Assembly (NCBI RefSeq): GCF_002237595.1
Contig: NZ_CP022529.1
Span: 4,030,001 to 4,094,000, forward strand
Direction of reading: 5' to 3'
DNA: 64,000 bases
DNA from: Labrenzia sp. VG12
GTDB taxonomy: Bacteria > Pseudomonadota > Alphaproteobacteria > Rhizobiales > Stappiaceae
The translations under genes were made by a program, and so were the position numbers. How positions within the stretch are numbered: the stretch's first letter is position 1; every line of letters begins with the position of its first letter. Below the pieces are notes generated by a model, which searched no databases, was not told the DNA's origin, and saw only the letters and a program-made list of their open reading frames with translations. Shown in pieces: positions 44,282-53,800 of the stretch.

Positions 44282-45226
44282 CTATTCCGCCGGACCATCC
44301 GGATTGCCGGCGCCGTGACGACCGAAATCGGGCGCGTCGGTTTCCTGGCCGGCCTCGATAATCGAGCGCCGGATACCGCGCGTGCGCGTGAAGAGGTCGA
44401 ACAGCATCTGCCCGTCCCCCCAGCGAATGGCCCGCTGCAAGGCGGAGAGATCCTCCGAGAAACGCGCCAGCATCTCCAGGATCGCATCCTTGTTGTTCAG
44501 GCAGACGTCGCGCCACATGGTCGGGTCGGAGGCTGCCAGACGGGTGAAGTCGCGGAAACCGGACGCTGAGTACTTGATCACCTCAGACTTGGTGACCGCC
44601 TCGAGATCATCCGCCGTGCCGACAATGTTGTAGGCGATCAGGTGCGGCAGGTGAGACACGATGGCCAGCACAAGGTCATGGTGCTTTGGGTCCATCGTAT
44701 CGACGTCGGAGCCGCAGGCGCGCCAGAAGGCACTCAGCCTGTCGACCGCCTTACCGTCTGTCCCCTCCGGCGGCGTCAGAATGCACCAGCGGTCGTCGAA
44801 CAGCGTCGGAAAGCCTGCATCCGGTCCGGACTGTTCCGTGCCTGCAATCGGGTGCCCGGGAATGAAATGAACGCCCTCCGGCACGAAGGGGGAGACCTGA
44901 TCGACCACCGATCCCTTGGTGGAGCCGACATCGGTCAGGATGGCGCCCGGCTTGAGCGCCGGTGCGATCCATTTGGCCACCGATTCATTGGCGCCGACCG
45001 GCACACACAGGATGACCAGATCAGCCCCTTCGACGGCTCGTGCCGCATCCAGCTCATAGACATCGCCAAGCCCCAGCTCCTCGGCCCGTTGCAGGGTCGC
45101 GGGCGAGCGGGTGGAAATCGCGATGTCCTTGACCAGGCCGCGCTGGCGCGCGACCTGCGCGAGGGAGGAGCCGATCAGGCCGATGCCGATCAGCGCCATG
45201 CGCTCAAAAAGGGGGGCGGCAGTCAT
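44282..45226 (-). CDS. tyrA: Prephenate/arogenate dehydrogenase
   Basis: NAD(P)-dependent enzyme of 314 residues for tyrosine synthesis from prephenate or arogenate. The N-terminal Rossmann loop GIGLIGSSLA is followed by DLVILCVPVGANESV and DVGSTKGSVVDQV. FIPGHPIAGTEQSGPDA and SHLPHLIAYNIVGTADD carry the conserved His/Arg residues of the active site. It lies nine bases downstream of hisC and forms an operon with chorismate mutase. Start ATG 45226. Confidence 0.93.
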   Translation of the reverse strand: MTAAPLFERMALIGIGLIGSSLAQVARQRGLVKDIAISTRSPATLQRAEELGLGDVYELDAARAVEGADLVILCVPVGANESVAKWIAPALKPGAILTDVGSTKGSVVDQVSPFVPEGVHFIPGHPIAGTEQSGPDAGFPTLFDDRWCILTPPEGTDGKAVDRLSAFWRACGSDVDTMDPKHHDLVLAIVSHLPHLIAYNIVGTADDLEAVTKSEVIKYSASGFRDFTRLAASDPTMWRDVCLNNKDAILEMLARFSEDLSALQRAIRWGDGQMLFDLFTRTRGIRRSIIEAGQETDAPDFGRHGAGNPDGPAE

Positions 45227-45235
45227 GTGGGTTGT

Positions 45236-46372
45236 TTAATTCTGTCCCAGAAAGTCTTTCAGGTGTGCGATGACCGTCCGGTTGGCGTCTTCCGAACCGA
45301 TGGTCATGCGAATGGAATTGGGCAGGCCGTAATTGCCGACCATGCGCAGGACGCAACCGCGCTCCAGCAGGTAGGCGTCGGCGTCCTTCGCCCGCTTGCC
45401 GTCTTCATCCGGGAAATGCACCAGAACGAAATTGCCGACGCTCGGGGTCACTGTCAGACCGAGCTTCTCAAGCTCTTCGGTGACGAAGGGCAGCCAGGTC
45501 TCGTTGTGCTCGATGGACTTCGTGACAAAATCGCGGTCGCGCACGGCTGCGATCCCGGCGGCGATCGCCATGCCGTTCATGTTGAACGGGCCACGGATCC
45601 GGTTGAGCGCATCAATCACATGCGCCGGACCGAAGCCCCAGCCGACACGCAGGTTGGCAAGGCCGTAAATCTTGGAGAAAGTCCGGGTCATGATGACATT
45701 GTCGGACGTTGCTGCCAGTTCCAGACCGCTTTCATAGTCGTTCTTGCGCACATATTCCGCGTAAGCGGCGTCCAGCACCAGGAGCACATGGGCCGGCAGG
45801 TTCTCCTGCAGGCGCTTGACCTCCTCGAACGGCAGATAGGTGCCGGTCGGATTGTTCGGGTTGGCGATGAACACCATCTTGGTCCGGTCGGTGACGCGCT
45901 CCAGAATGGCGTCCACATCCGTCTTCAGGTCTTTTTCCGGTGCAACAACGGGGGTTGCCCCGGCTGCCCGGATGGCGATGTCATAGACAACAAAACCGTG
46001 CTGGGAATAGATCGCCTCGTCGCCCGGCGCCAGATAGCCATAGGCCAGCAGCGACAGCACCTCGTCAGACCCGGCACCGCAGATGATCCGGTCCGGATTG
46101 AGGCCATAGACCTCGCCAATCGCGTCCCTGAGTTCCGTCGCACCGCCGTCGGGATAAAGTTCCAGGTTCTGCGCGACGGTCTCGATCGCCGCCCTGGCAG
46201 CTGCGCTGGTGCCCATCGGGGTTTCATTGGAGGAAAGCTTGTGAACGGTCTTGCCGTGCGAGCCTTTCGACTTGCCCGGAACATAAGGCGCAATGTCAAG
46301 AACGCCTGCTTTCGGCTGCGGACGGGATTTCTGGGTGCCGTCGGCTTCAGTCACTGTGCTCATCTCGTTCAT
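45236..46372 (-). CDS. hisC: Histidinol-phosphate / aromatic aminotransferase
   Basis: PLP-dependent class II aminotransferase of 378 residues. The PLP lysine sits in RTFSKIYGLANLRVGWGF; KLSSNETPMGTS and FIANPNNPTGTYLPF are conserved. Its place between chorismate mutase and tyrA indicates a role in aromatic amino acid synthesis (an HisC2 paralogue transaminating phenylpyruvate, hydroxyphenylpyruvate or prephenate) as well as or instead of histidine synthesis; inferred from context. Its ATG overlaps the chorismate mutase stop by four bases. Confidence 0.93.
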   Translation of the reverse strand: MNEMSTVTEADGTQKSRPQPKAGVLDIAPYVPGKSKGSHGKTVHKLSSNETPMGTSAAARAAIETVAQNLELYPDGGATELRDAIGEVYGLNPDRIICGAGSDEVLSLLAYGYLAPGDEAIYSQHGFVVYDIAIRAAGATPVVAPEKDLKTDVDAILERVTDRTKMVFIANPNNPTGTYLPFEEVKRLQENLPAHVLLVLDAAYAEYVRKNDYESGLELAATSDNVIMTRTFSKIYGLANLRVGWGFGPAHVIDALNRIRGPFNMNGMAIAAGIAAVRDRDFVTKSIEHNETWLPFVTEELEKLGLTVTPSVGNFVLVHFPDEDGKRAKDADAYLLERGCVLRMVGNYGLPNSIRMTIGSEDANRTVIAHLKDFLGQN

Positions 46373-47235
46373 TCCTGAGGCTCCTCGTCCTCTGCAGCAA
46401 AACTCACTTCAGGGTCACCGTCGATGGGCGCCGCATACCCCCCAACAGGTTTCAGGACATCCGGTTCTGCGCCGGCGTCGGCACAGGCCTTGCGGACATC
46501 CTCTTCATTCAACTCACCCGAAATCGCCAGCAGCGCATCAACACCGCTTGCCGACCGGAAGAAACTGAGCACCTCGATGCCCTGGTCCATCAGCCGGCCG
46601 GGCAGAATGTCTGACCAGCGGGCGTCATAAACCGCAATGTCGGCGTTGTCGATCATGCTGTCCGCCTTGGCCAGGACAAGAGCGGGCAAATCCGCGGGGC
46701 GTTCGTCCAGAACCACGAAGGGCAAACGGGCCCGCACAAGGGCGCCGGCCTGGCTGAGGCCGCGCCACCAGGGCAGCTCCGCCCGGTCCGTCAGGGCCAC
46801 GAGGCCAAGGTCGTCTTCCGACGCAGCCACCGCGCCGACAACGTCCGCCGCATCTGCCGCCGGGACAAGATCCACCGAGAAGCCGAAATAAAAGCGGGCA
46901 AGGTCCAGCATCTCGATCAATTCGGCGCTACCATCAAGATGAACGGCAGTCGCCGCTTCCAGATTGGTGCAGGCGCAGATGAGATCCCGCCACAAATGCT
47001 CCACCGTGGCCAGCGGCAGGTCTCCGCGGTGCCGCTCGACCATCTGGCGCATCAGATCAGCATCGCGCTCGGGGTGAAACAGCAGGGCGCCACCACCGGC
47101 GGCCTTGCGGGCAGCCTGTATGCCGGCTTCGGCGCGGGCGCGCTCCATCAGGGCCGTGTGAATGCGCTCGTCGATCTCATCGACCTGGGTTCGCAGGTCC
47201 TCCAGAGACAGACCGCCGTCGGGCAGTTGCGACAT
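46369..47235 (-). CDS. Chorismate mutase (AroQ-type with C-terminal extension)
   Basis: Enzyme of 288 residues converting chorismate to prephenate. The N-terminal AroQ helical domain (about residues 8-100) shows LEDLRTQVDEIDERIHTALMERARAEAGIQAARK and LFHPERDADLMRQM. The rest (about 105-288) has two alpha/beta modules with FYFGFSVDL... and VLSFFRSASGVDALLAISG, a regulatory-like part common in Rhizobiales; no prephenate dehydratase motif is evident. First gene of the CM-hisC-tyrA operon, divergent from metX. Start ATG 47235. Confidence 0.87.
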   Translation of the reverse strand: MSQLPDGGLSLEDLRTQVDEIDERIHTALMERARAEAGIQAARKAAGGGALLFHPERDADLMRQMVERHRGDLPLATVEHLWRDLICACTNLEAATAVHLDGSAELIEMLDLARFYFGFSVDLVPAADAADVVGAVAASEDDLGLVALTDRAELPWWRGLSQAGALVRARLPFVVLDERPADLPALVLAKADSMIDNADIAVYDARWSDILPGRLMDQGIEVLSFFRSASGVDALLAISGELNEEDVRKACADAGAEPDVLKPVGGYAAPIDGDPEVSFAAEDEEPQE

Positions 47236-47334
47236 GAGGAAATTCCGATTTTCTTAGTCAGTCAGCGGCGCATAGTCATAGGCGGCTGGCGCCACAAAGG
47301 CAAAAGAAAACGTTGACTCAGGCCGCAGGCCACG

Positions 47335-47396
47335 GCTAGGTCGCCCTTCCGGTCTCCGCGCCGCAGGAAGGAAATCAAAACCTTCCCTAGCGGGGA
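47335..47396 (+). promoter_or_regulatory. Structured metX leader, candidate regulatory RNA
   Basis: GCTAGG (47335-47340) can pair with CCTAGC (47386-47391), enclosing a hairpin CCTTCC/GGAAGG (47345-47350, 47366-47371). A second CCTTCC (47381-47386) could pair with the same GGAAGG, and TCTCCG in the loop (47353-47358) could pair with CGGGGA (47391-47396), an H-type pseudoknot. It ends 22 bases before the metX start. No SAM-II motif was recognised. Confidence 0.4.
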
Positions 47397-47417
47397 CGAA
47401 CACATACATAAAGAGCC

Positions 47418-48620
47418 ATGTCCGCAGACACATCCCGTCCCGCAACACCGGAAGATCAAAAAGCAGGCGAAGCCGTTTCGCCGTCCAGCAAGCTTGCCCG
47501 GTTTTCGGCCGAACAGCCACTTGAGCTTGATTCCGGTGTTCGGCTTGCCCCCTGGCAGATCGCCTACGAAACCTACGGCACGCTCAATGCGGACAAGTCC
47601 AATGCGGTGGTCGTCTGCCACGCCCTGACGGGTGATCAGTATGTGGCCTCCACCAACCCGGTAACCGGCAAGCCCGGCTGGTGGAGCCTGATGGTCGGCC
47701 CCGGCAAGCCGATCGACACCAACCATTATTTCGTGATCTGCGCCAATGTGCTGGGCGGCTGTCTCGGCACCACCGGCCCGGCAACGATCAACCCTGAAAC
47801 GGGCAAGGCCTACGGCCTGGACCTTCCCGTGATCACCATCCGCGACATGGTTCGCGCCCAGGCCCGCCTGGTCGACCATCTCGGCATCGACACGCTGTTT
47901 GCCGTGGTTGGCGGCTCGATGGGCGGCATGCAGGTGCTGCAATGGGCCGCGAGCTATCCGGAGCGCGTGTTTTCCGCGATCCCGATCGCGGCCGCAGCCC
48001 GGCACACGTCACAAAACATCGCCTTTCACGAAGTCGGCCGTCAGGCGATCATGGCGGACCCCAACTGGTGTGGCGGCAATTACATCTCGGAAGGCATACG
48101 CCCGACCAAGGGGCTCGCCGTGGCCCGCATGGCGGCCCACGTGACCTACATGTCCGACGAGTCGCTGCATCAGAAATTCGGCCGCAATCTGCAGGACCGG
48201 GACAGCAAGACGTTCGGCTTTGACGCCGATTTCCAGATCGAGAGTTATCTGCGGCACCAGGGCATGACCTTTGTCGACCGGTTCGACGCCAACTCCTATC
48301 TCTACGTGACGCGCGCCATGGACTATTTCGACCTCGCCGAAGAGTTCGGCGGCTCTCTGACCAACGCATTCAAGGACACCGAAACCCGGTTCTGCGTCAT
48401 GTCCTTCACCTCCGACTGGCTGTTCCCGACCTCCGAAAGCCGTCAGGTCGTTCGAGCGCTCAATGCGGCGGCCGCCAACGTCTCCTTCGTCGAGATCGAA
48501 AGCGACCGGGGGCACGATTCCTTCCTGCTGGATGTCCCGGAAATGTTCGACACGATCCAGGGCTTCGTGACCGGTGCAGCGCATGCGCGCAGACTTCCGG
48601 CCCCGGGCGAGGAGATTTGA
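47418..48620 (+). CDS. metX: Homoserine O-acetyltransferase
   Basis: Alpha/beta-hydrolase-fold enzyme of 400 residues acylating homoserine for methionine synthesis. The nucleophile motif is VVGGSMGGMQVLQWA; the oxyanion region is HALTGDQYVAS; the terminal Asp-His pair includes SDRGHDSFLLD. Family stretches NPETGKAYGLDLPVITIRDMVRAQ and KFGRNLQDRD are present. metW follows one base later; MetX-MetW pairing is typical of alphaproteobacteria. Start ATG 47418. Confidence 0.95.
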   Translation: MSADTSRPATPEDQKAGEAVSPSSKLARFSAEQPLELDSGVRLAPWQIAYETYGTLNADKSNAVVVCHALTGDQYVASTNPVTGKPGWWSLMVGPGKPIDTNHYFVICANVLGGCLGTTGPATINPETGKAYGLDLPVITIRDMVRAQARLVDHLGIDTLFAVVGGSMGGMQVLQWAASYPERVFSAIPIAAAARHTSQNIAFHEVGRQAIMADPNWCGGNYISEGIRPTKGLAVARMAAHVTYMSDESLHQKFGRNLQDRDSKTFGFDADFQIESYLRHQGMTFVDRFDANSYLYVTRAMDYFDLAEEFGGSLTNAFKDTETRFCVMSFTSDWLFPTSESRQVVRALNAAAANVSFVEIESDRGHDSFLLDVPEMFDTIQGFVTGAAHARRLPAPGEEI

Positions 48621-48621
48621 G

Positions 48622-49254
48622 ATGAACCTGGCGCCCAGACAGACGCTGCCCGGCGAAGTGCGCGGCGACCACAAGGTCGTGGCATCGCTCGTTCCGGAAA
48701 AAGCCCGCGTTCTCGATATCGGCTCCGCCGACGGCGAATTGCTCGATCTGCTCTCGCGCGAGCGCGACGTGGACGGCCGTGGCATAGAGCTGTCCCAGGA
48801 GGGGGTGAACCGCTGCGTTGCCCGCGGCCTTTCGGTCATCCAGGGCGATGCGGACACGGATCTGTCCGACTATCCCGACCAGGCTTTTGACGTGGCCATC
48901 CTCAGCCAGACCCTGCAGGCGACCCGCGAACCGAAAAAGGTGATGAGCGAGCTGCTGCGCATCGGCAAGAAGGTCGTGGTATCAATCCCGAACTTCGCCC
49001 ATTGGCGCAACCGCGGCCAGCTTCTCTTCCGTGGCCGCATGCCGGTGACGAAATACCTGCCCTACGAATGGTACGACACGCCCAATATCCACTTCTGCTC
49101 GCTGCGTGACTTCGTCGAACTGTGCCGCGAACTGGACGCGGATGTTGAAAAGGCCATCGCGCTCAGCGCCAGGGGCAACGAGATCCCGGTCAACGCTCCC
49201 TGGTGGGTCTGGAACATTGTTGCCGAACAGGCGGTGTTCCTGCTGAAGCGCTAG
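48622..49254 (+). CDS. metW: Methionine biosynthesis protein MetW
   Basis: Methyltransferase-like protein of 210 residues that works with MetX, reported to be needed for full homoserine acyltransferase activity. The SAM-site region is RVLDIGSADGELLDLL, followed by GRGIELSQEGVNRCVARGLSVIQGDAD and SQTLQATREPKKVMSELLRI. PNFAHWRNRGQLLFRGRMPVTK and WYDTPNIHFCS are MetW hallmarks. Start ATG 48622, one base after metX. Confidence 0.94.
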   Translation: MNLAPRQTLPGEVRGDHKVVASLVPEKARVLDIGSADGELLDLLSRERDVDGRGIELSQEGVNRCVARGLSVIQGDADTDLSDYPDQAFDVAILSQTLQATREPKKVMSELLRIGKKVVVSIPNFAHWRNRGQLLFRGRMPVTKYLPYEWYDTPNIHFCSLRDFVELCRELDADVEKAIALSARGNEIPVNAPWWVWNIVAEQAVFLLKR

Positions 49255-49261
49255 GAAAGCC

Positions 49262-50641
49262 CTATTCGGCCCCGCGTTCCCGCACCCGCATCAGCAAGAT
49301 CAGGCCAACTCCGAAAAACAGCAGGATGACAGACATACCGGCGGGCTGACTGGCTGTCATCGCTGTCACCACGCCCACTGCCAGCGGTGCGAGGAAACTC
49401 GTCACTTTGCCAGAGAGCGCCAGCAGACCGAAATACTGGGTGATGCTTTCCTGTGGCGCGAGGCGAATGAGCAGGCTGCGGCAGGAGGCCTGGAGCGGGC
49501 CTGAGACCGCCCCGATGATGCCTCCCAGAACGATGAACATCTTCTCCGGCAGCGATCCGAACAGAACACCTTCGGGCGCGGCCGCCGTTTTGATGACAAA
49601 GAAGACCGTGGTCTTGTCGATGGATATCATGCCGAGACCGCAGATCATCAGAACGATCAGGGCAAACAGGATCACCGGCTTGGCGCCGAAACGGTCATCC
49701 ATCGGGCCGCCAAGCAGTAGACCCAGCGTGCCGGTGATGGTCAGAATGATGCCGAATGTCCCGATTTCGATCGAGCCCCAGCCCAGCTGGCCTGCCGCAT
49801 AAATGCCGCCAAAGGCAAAGAGCGCTACAAGGCCATCCTTGAACACCATGTTGGCGAGCAGAAACAGGAAGATGTTCCTATTGGCCCGGGCCTGGGCAAG
49901 GCTCTCCCTGAGGCTCCTGAGACCCGAGCGAATGGCAGCGCCGAACCTTGCCTGCTGCGGCGCGTCCGGCACGAACAGGAACAGCGGCAGCACAAAGACC
50001 AGGTACCAGAGCGTCGAAAAAGGCCCGACGGCCCGGTCACCTTCACCGGTTGCCGGATCAAGCCCGAACAGCGGCACGAGACCCAGAAGCGTCTTCCCGG
50101 TATCGGGCCGAGCCGCCAGAAAGCCAAGTGCAATCACCAGCGTCAAAAGCCCGCTGATATAGCCCATGGCCCAGCCAAAGCTGGAAAGGCGCCCGACCTT
50201 GGCTGGCGGCACCAGCGTCGGCATCATGGCGTTGTTGAAGACCGTCGCGACCTCGATGCAGAAGGTGCCGACGGCAAAGGCGACCAGCGCAATGAGGATA
50301 CCGTCCGGATTGCCGGGTGCTGCAAACCAGAAGGCCCAGCAGCAGATGACGAAGGGTACGGTGAACGCAAGGATCCAGTGCTTCCGGCGACCGGTGGCAT
50401 CGGCAATGGAGCCGAGGATCGGTGCGGTGATCGCAATACCCAGCCCGGCGGCCGCCGTCGCGAATCCCCAGAGCGACTGCCCTTCCGCCGGTGTTGCTGC
50501 CAGGTTCGACGCAAAGTAGGGCGCGAATACAAAGGTGGTCACGAGCGTGAAAAACGGCTGTGCGGCCCAGTCGAACAGCGCCCAGGACAGCACTGCACGC
50601 GGGTCTGTTGTTCTGGAGGAAACATCAACGGCGTCTGTCAT
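49262..50641 (-). CDS. MFS transporter, UMF1/Atg22-like
   Basis: Integral membrane transporter of 459 residues with about twelve hydrophobic segments. The family marks are LFDWAAQPFFTLVTTFVFAPYFAS at the start, DATGRRKHWI in the first cytoplasmic loop, ATVFNNAMMPTLVP, and DDRFGAKPVILFA. UMF1-type members have been proposed to export amino acids or be related to vacuolar Atg22; the substrate is unknown. It converges on metW with seven bases between. Start ATG 50641. Confidence 0.88.
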   Translation of the reverse strand: MTDAVDVSSRTTDPRAVLSWALFDWAAQPFFTLVTTFVFAPYFASNLAATPAEGQSLWGFATAAAGLGIAITAPILGSIADATGRRKHWILAFTVPFVICCWAFWFAAPGNPDGILIALVAFAVGTFCIEVATVFNNAMMPTLVPPAKVGRLSSFGWAMGYISGLLTLVIALGFLAARPDTGKTLLGLVPLFGLDPATGEGDRAVGPFSTLWYLVFVLPLFLFVPDAPQQARFGAAIRSGLRSLRESLAQARANRNIFLFLLANMVFKDGLVALFAFGGIYAAGQLGWGSIEIGTFGIILTITGTLGLLLGGPMDDRFGAKPVILFALIVLMICGLGMISIDKTTVFFVIKTAAAPEGVLFGSLPEKMFIVLGGIIGAVSGPLQASCRSLLIRLAPQESITQYFGLLALSGKVTSFLAPLAVGVVTAMTASQPAGMSVILLFFGVGLILLMRVRERGAE

Positions 50642-50800
50642 AAAGTCGGGACCTCACGAGGCGCGCCGACAGAAAGACATCTCCGGCAGTTCAACATATC
50701 TGGCCTGCTCAGGATGCGGGAAGAGGAAGTAGTGAAGCTCTTGCCTCGGGTGGCAACCGGCGGCTGTCTCATTGGCCGCCGGTCACGCAATTGGATCGCC

Positions 50801-53800
50801 TCAGGCCGTGCCGCAGATTTCCGTCAGCAGGCTGGCCGCGACCGAGAATTTGGAGACGCTCAGGCTGCCATCAAGGATCTCGGCAACCGCGCGCTGTCTG
50901 CGCGTGACTTCGAATTCGTGCTGTTCGAGCCAGCTCTCGAAACCGCCTTCCTTGACCGCCTGGATGGCCAGCGCCCGATGCGCCCCGAACAGGGTCGCCC
51001 GTGCCCGGTCCAGTGCAAGCCCGTCATAATAGTCGTTGACGTTGAGGTCGCTCGCCTGCGCATGCATGGCACCGATCTGGAAGTGATGCGCCACCTTGTA
51101 ATAGGCCGTTGCCGCCGTTTCGAGATCCGATCCGGTTTGCTCGGAGACAATCACGATGTCGGGGATGGCCGTTTCGGCCATCAGCCAGGCAATGCGTTTG
51201 GCCAGCGCCTTCGGAACGCCCTTTTCTTCATATTCGGCGGCGCGCGCATTCAGCTGGGCAGCCGGTTCTTCCGGCAGCAGGTTCTCCAGCCGGCCACGCA
51301 GGGCGGCAATGCCGGAGCGGAACCGTTCAACGACCGCCGACAAACCTTTGTCGAAGGACACGTTGCGCTTGAACCAGACCACACGGCCGAGCAGCAGCGA
51401 CTGCACCTCGGAATAAAGCTCCAGCTGCAGGTCGCCGTCGATCTTGGTGTCGAGCGCATCGATCTCGGTGTTGAGATCCGTCAGGTCATAACTGTTGCGC
51501 ACGGCGACAAAGCCTTGCGCGATTTCCGTCGGCGTCGCACCGGTCTGGTCCTGCAGCCGCGTCAGGAAGGTGGCACCGCCCCGGTTGATCATCGAGTTGG
51601 CCAGCATGGTGGCGATGATCTCCCGGCGCAGCCGGTGACCGTTGATTTCGTCCTGGTAGGTCGTCGCCATCTGGTCCGGGAAATAGCGGAACAGCTCCCG
51701 GGCCAGGTAGTCATCATCCGGAACCGAGCTTTCCAGAAGGGAATCGTAGAGCGTGATCTTGGAATAGGCCAGAAGCACGCCGAGCTCGGCGCGGGTCAGA
51801 AGCTGCCCCACCTTGCGCATCTCGTCGAGCGTCGCCTCGTCCGGCAGTTCCTCGACCACCCGGTCGAGCAGGCCGGCCTGTTCCAGCTGGCGCATCATGC
51901 GCACCTGGTAACCGAAATCTTCCATCCCGCGTAATTCGGTCATGGAGATGGCCAGTGTCTGCAGGTAGTTGTTTCTGAGGACCAGGTCGGCGACCTCGTC
52001 CGTCATGTCGGCCAGCAGTTCGTTGCGCTGTTCCAGGTTCAACTTGCCGGACTTCACGGCTGCGCCGAGCGCGATCTTGATATTGACCTCCATGTCCGAG
52101 GAATTCACCCCGGCGGAATTGTCGATCGCATCGGAGTTGCAGCGCCCGCCCTTCTTGTTGAACTCGATCCGGGCCAGCTGGGTCAGGCCCAGATTGGCGC
52201 CTTCGCCGATCACCTTGGTGCGCAGCTCCGGTGCCGTGATGCGGATCGGGTCGTTGGCGCGGTCACCCGCATCCGCGTCGGTTTCCGTTGTTGCCCGGAT
52301 ATAGGTGCCGATGCCGCCGAACCAGAGCAGGTCGACTTCCATCTTCAGAATGGCGGTCATCACTTCCTGCGGCGTCGCACTTGCCTTGTGAAGGTCGATC
52401 AGTTTCTGGATTTCCGGAGACAGCGGAATGGATTTCAGCTGCCTGGAAAAGACGCCGCCGCCCTTGGAGATCAGCTTGGTGTTGTAATCCTTCCAGGACG
52501 AGCGGCCCATGTCGAACAGACGCTTGCGCTCTTTCCAGGTCTTGGCCGGATCCGGATCCGGGTCGATGAAAATGTCCCGGTGATCGAAAGCCGCCACCAG
52601 TTTGGTTGCCTTGGAGAGCAGCATGCCGTTGCCGAAGACGTCGCCGGACATGTCGCCGACACCGGCTGCGGTGAAGGGTTCGCTCTGAATGTCCCGGTTC
52701 ATTTCCCGGAAATGCCGCTTGACTGCTTCCCAGGCCCGCGCGCGGTGATGCCCATCTTCTTGTGGTCGTATCCGGCAGAGCCACCGGAGGCAAAGGCATC
52801 GCCCAGCCAGAAATTGCGGCCTTCGGAGATGCCGTTGGCCGTGTCGGAGAAGGTTGCCGTGCCCTTGTCGGCGGCCACCACCAGATAGGGGTCATCCACA
52901 TCGAAACGCTGCACCCGTTCCGGCGGCAGGATCTGGTCTTCATCCAGATTGTCGGTGACGTCCAGCAGCGCATTGATGAAGATCTTGTAGCTTTCCGTGC
53001 CTTCCTGGAACCAGGCATCGCGATCGCTCATCGGCGGCAGGTTTTTCGGCACGAAGCCGCCCTTGGCGCCAACGGGAACGATCACCGCGTTCTTGACCTG
53101 CTGCGCCTTCACAAGGCCGAGCACTTCGGTGCGGAAATCCTGCGGGCGGTCGGACCAGCGCAGGCCCCCGCGGGCGACCATGCCGAACCGGAGATGCACC
53201 CCTTCGACCCGCGGGCTGTAGACAAAGATCTCGCGGAACGGCCGGGGCTGCGGCAGCTCGTCGATCTGACGGCTGTCGATCTTGAAGGCAAAGACAGGCT
53301 TCGGCTGACCCTTTTCGTCCAACTGGTAGAAGTTGGTGCGCAACACGGATTCGATCGTGTTCTGGAAGCGGCGCAGGATGCGGTCGTCATCCAGGCTGGC
53401 AACATCTTCCAGGTTTGCGGTCAGTTCACCGACCAGGCGCTCCGTTCCCAGGTCCCTGTCCTTCTCGGTGACATCCGGGTTGAAGCGCAGATGGAACAGT
53501 TCCACCAGCTTGGCGGTGATGGCCGGATAGCTGTTCAGCGTCGACCACATGTAGTCTTCGGAAAAGCGGATGCCGGCCTGGCGCAGGTATTTCGACAGGG
53601 CGCGCACCACCGCGATGTCGCGCCAGGCAAGATCCGCCGTCAGCACCAGACGGTTATAGCCGTCATCTTCCGCCCTTGCGGACCAGACCGCCATGAACAT
53701 GCTTTCAAGGCGTGACTGCAGCTCGTCGGTAAAGGCAATGTCCTCGCCGCTGCGCGCCTCCAGCGTCATTTCATGCAGGTAGGACATCGGCGCATCGGCC

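Noticed and set aside
44642..46378. Plus-strand open frame of 578 codons
   Set aside because: Antisense across tyrA and hisC, both of which are certain.
47236..47417. SAM-II riboswitch before metX
   Set aside because: The conserved SAM-II core (such as the GCTAAA-type segment in the right place) is not visible; only generic stems were found, so it is reported as a candidate structure instead.
52699..52702. Two-gene glutamate dehydrogenase with ATGA coupling
   Set aside because: The junction falls inside the catalytic domain and one added G restores a perfectly conserved segment, so a split enzyme is less likely than a frameshift or sequencing error.
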